Shown: piece after piece, positions 32,597-32,822 of the stretch
Layout of the letters: each line of letters opens with the position of its first letter
Numbering within the stretch: position 1 is the first letter of the stretch
DNA from: Sedimentibacter sp.
GTDB taxonomy: Bacteria; Bacillota; Clostridia; Tissierellales; Sedimentibacteraceae
Length of the DNA stretch: 32,822 bases
Direction of reading: 5' to 3'
Assembly: GCA_017995755.1 (NCBI GenBank)
Contig: JAGOIH010000009.1
Location: 1 to 32,822 of the forward strand
The notes under the pieces: generated by a model
What the model was told of the DNA's origin: nothing
Databases searched by the model: none
What the model saw: only the letters and a program-made list of their open reading frames with translations
Program-made: the position numbers and the translations under genes

Positions 32597-32728
32597 TCAA
32601 TGTGGTTCGCAAGTAAATTCATCAAATTTATTTGCTCCTTTCGCCGCACAAATTTGGCATTCTGTACAGTTTACCTGCCATCCATTTTCCGGGAAAAAGG
32701 CTTCGGGAAATGGGGTTCGGTCATACAT
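32597..32728 (-). CDS. Possible 43-residue Cys-rich small protein upstream of rimP
   Basis: On the minus strand an ATG at 32728 opens 43 codons. The product starts with a Pro/Phe-rich part (TPFPEAFFPENGW) and then has CTECQIC and CEPH at its very end. Four cysteines and a terminal His are spaced as in small metal-binding peptides. The upstream frame is closed by a TGA six codons before the ATG, so this is the only start. No Shine-Dalgarno is evident; a stable hairpin sits 3 bases before the ATG. Its second half coincides with repeat copy 2. It could be a real peptide, a leader peptide for the rimP operon, or chance reading of a structured RNA. Confidence 0.4.
   Translation of the reverse strand: MYDRTPFPEAFFPENGWQVNCTECQICAAKGANKFDEFTCEPH
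32601..32675 (-). repeat. 75-bp structured repeat, copy 2 (rimP leader)
   Basis: It aligns with 20206-20279. A closing stem GCAAGTAAA / TTTACCTGC (one mismatch, read on the plus strand) surrounds an inner stem CAAATTT / AAATTTG whose loop contains GCTCCTTTCG, which is CGAAAGGAGC on the transcribed strand. It lies within the leader between the rimP promoter and the rimP start. Confidence 0.6.
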
Positions 32729-32731
32729 GTA

Positions 32732-32757
32732 GAAAGAGTGGGGTCACCCACTCTTTC
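32732..32757. repeat. Strong hairpin in the rimP leader
   Basis: A perfect 11-bp stem, GAAAGAGTGGG / CCCACTCTTTC, has a GTCA loop. It is expected near the 5' end of the rimP transcript, about 20 bases after the predicted start site. There is no T-run, so it is not a terminator. A second imperfect hairpin (32682-32691 with 32704-32713) follows. Confidence 0.85.
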
Positions 32758-32779
32758 CGTCAAAATCTATCTTTTTAAT

Positions 32780-32808
32780 AGTATATCACAAATGTAATTA
32801 TAAATCAA
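32780..32808 (-). promoter_or_regulatory. Promoter of the rimP-nusA-infB operon
   Basis: On the minus strand, TTGATT (32803-32808) and TATACT (32780-32785) are separated by 17 bp. This predicts a 5' leader of about 240 bases ahead of rimP, holding two hairpins, repeat copy 2 and the small ORF. Confidence 0.7.
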
Positions 32809-32822
32809 CATTATTTTTTCAT

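Noticed and set aside
32600..32797. 65-codon plus-strand frame opposite the rimP leader
   Set aside because: It is the antisense reading of the repeat, the 43-codon ORF and the hairpins. It has no ribosome site, and its position is explained by the minus-strand features.

Overview
The window reads as a chromosomal segment of a low-GC, Gram-positive, endospore-forming member of the Clostridia. Codon use is AT-rich, Shine-Dalgarno sites are strong (AGGAGG type), and sporulation-associated families are present (YlmC/YmxH, TepA, SpoIIIE/FtsK). Gene order is mutS-mutL-miaA-hfq, lexA, then rny-recA-pgsA-rimO-ftsK-tepA, ylmC-dut-mlpA, pnp-rpsO, and finally ribF-truB-nrnA-rbfA-infB-ylxQ-rnpM-nusA-rimP. 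A genus cannot be fixed from this alone. No rRNA, tRNA, CRISPR array or intact insertion sequence was seen.

Layout. Positions 1-5915 (+ strand) hold the 3' part of mutS, then mutL, miaA, hfq and a PLP-dependent methionine gamma-lyase-family gene. Positions 6031-7099 hold the divergent SOS pair lexA / yneA-like LysM gene around LexA boxes. Positions 7181-8155 encode a XerC/D-type tyrosine recombinase. Positions 8156-9349 form a gene-poor stretch with decayed coding fragments, a stray terminator and a perfect inverted repeat. A universal stress protein gene and a cytoplasmic gamma-glutamyltransferase-like gene follow. From 11.9 kb on, almost everything is on the minus strand: rny; recA with its own consensus promoter and LexA box; ftsK-rimO-pgsA; tepA; a small membrane ORF with mlpA, dut and ylmC; rpsO-pnp; and the long translation/transcription operon rimP to ribF, read from a promoter near 32.8 kb.

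How the genes work together. The left part is DNA repair and the SOS response (MutS/MutL, LexA, RecA, a division inhibitor). The right part is the conserved information-processing block: NusA, IF2, S15, ribosome and tRNA maturation, and RNA turnover by RNase Y, PNPase and NrnA.

Less ordinary signals. (1) A family of 28-bp palindromes with the 11-6-11 layout of a dif/XerCD site. There are five copies in 9 kb, and one forms the first codons of a gene. (2) A 75-bp structured repeat found twice, both times on the minus strand in front of genes (tepA and rimP). The rimP copy lies in a 43-codon ORF for a Cys-rich peptide. (3) A terminator placed so close to the tepA start codon that tepA can apparently be transcribed only by read-through; the same hairpin can also mask the ribosome binding site. 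(4) A RibF protein whose riboflavin-kinase half has lost its signature.
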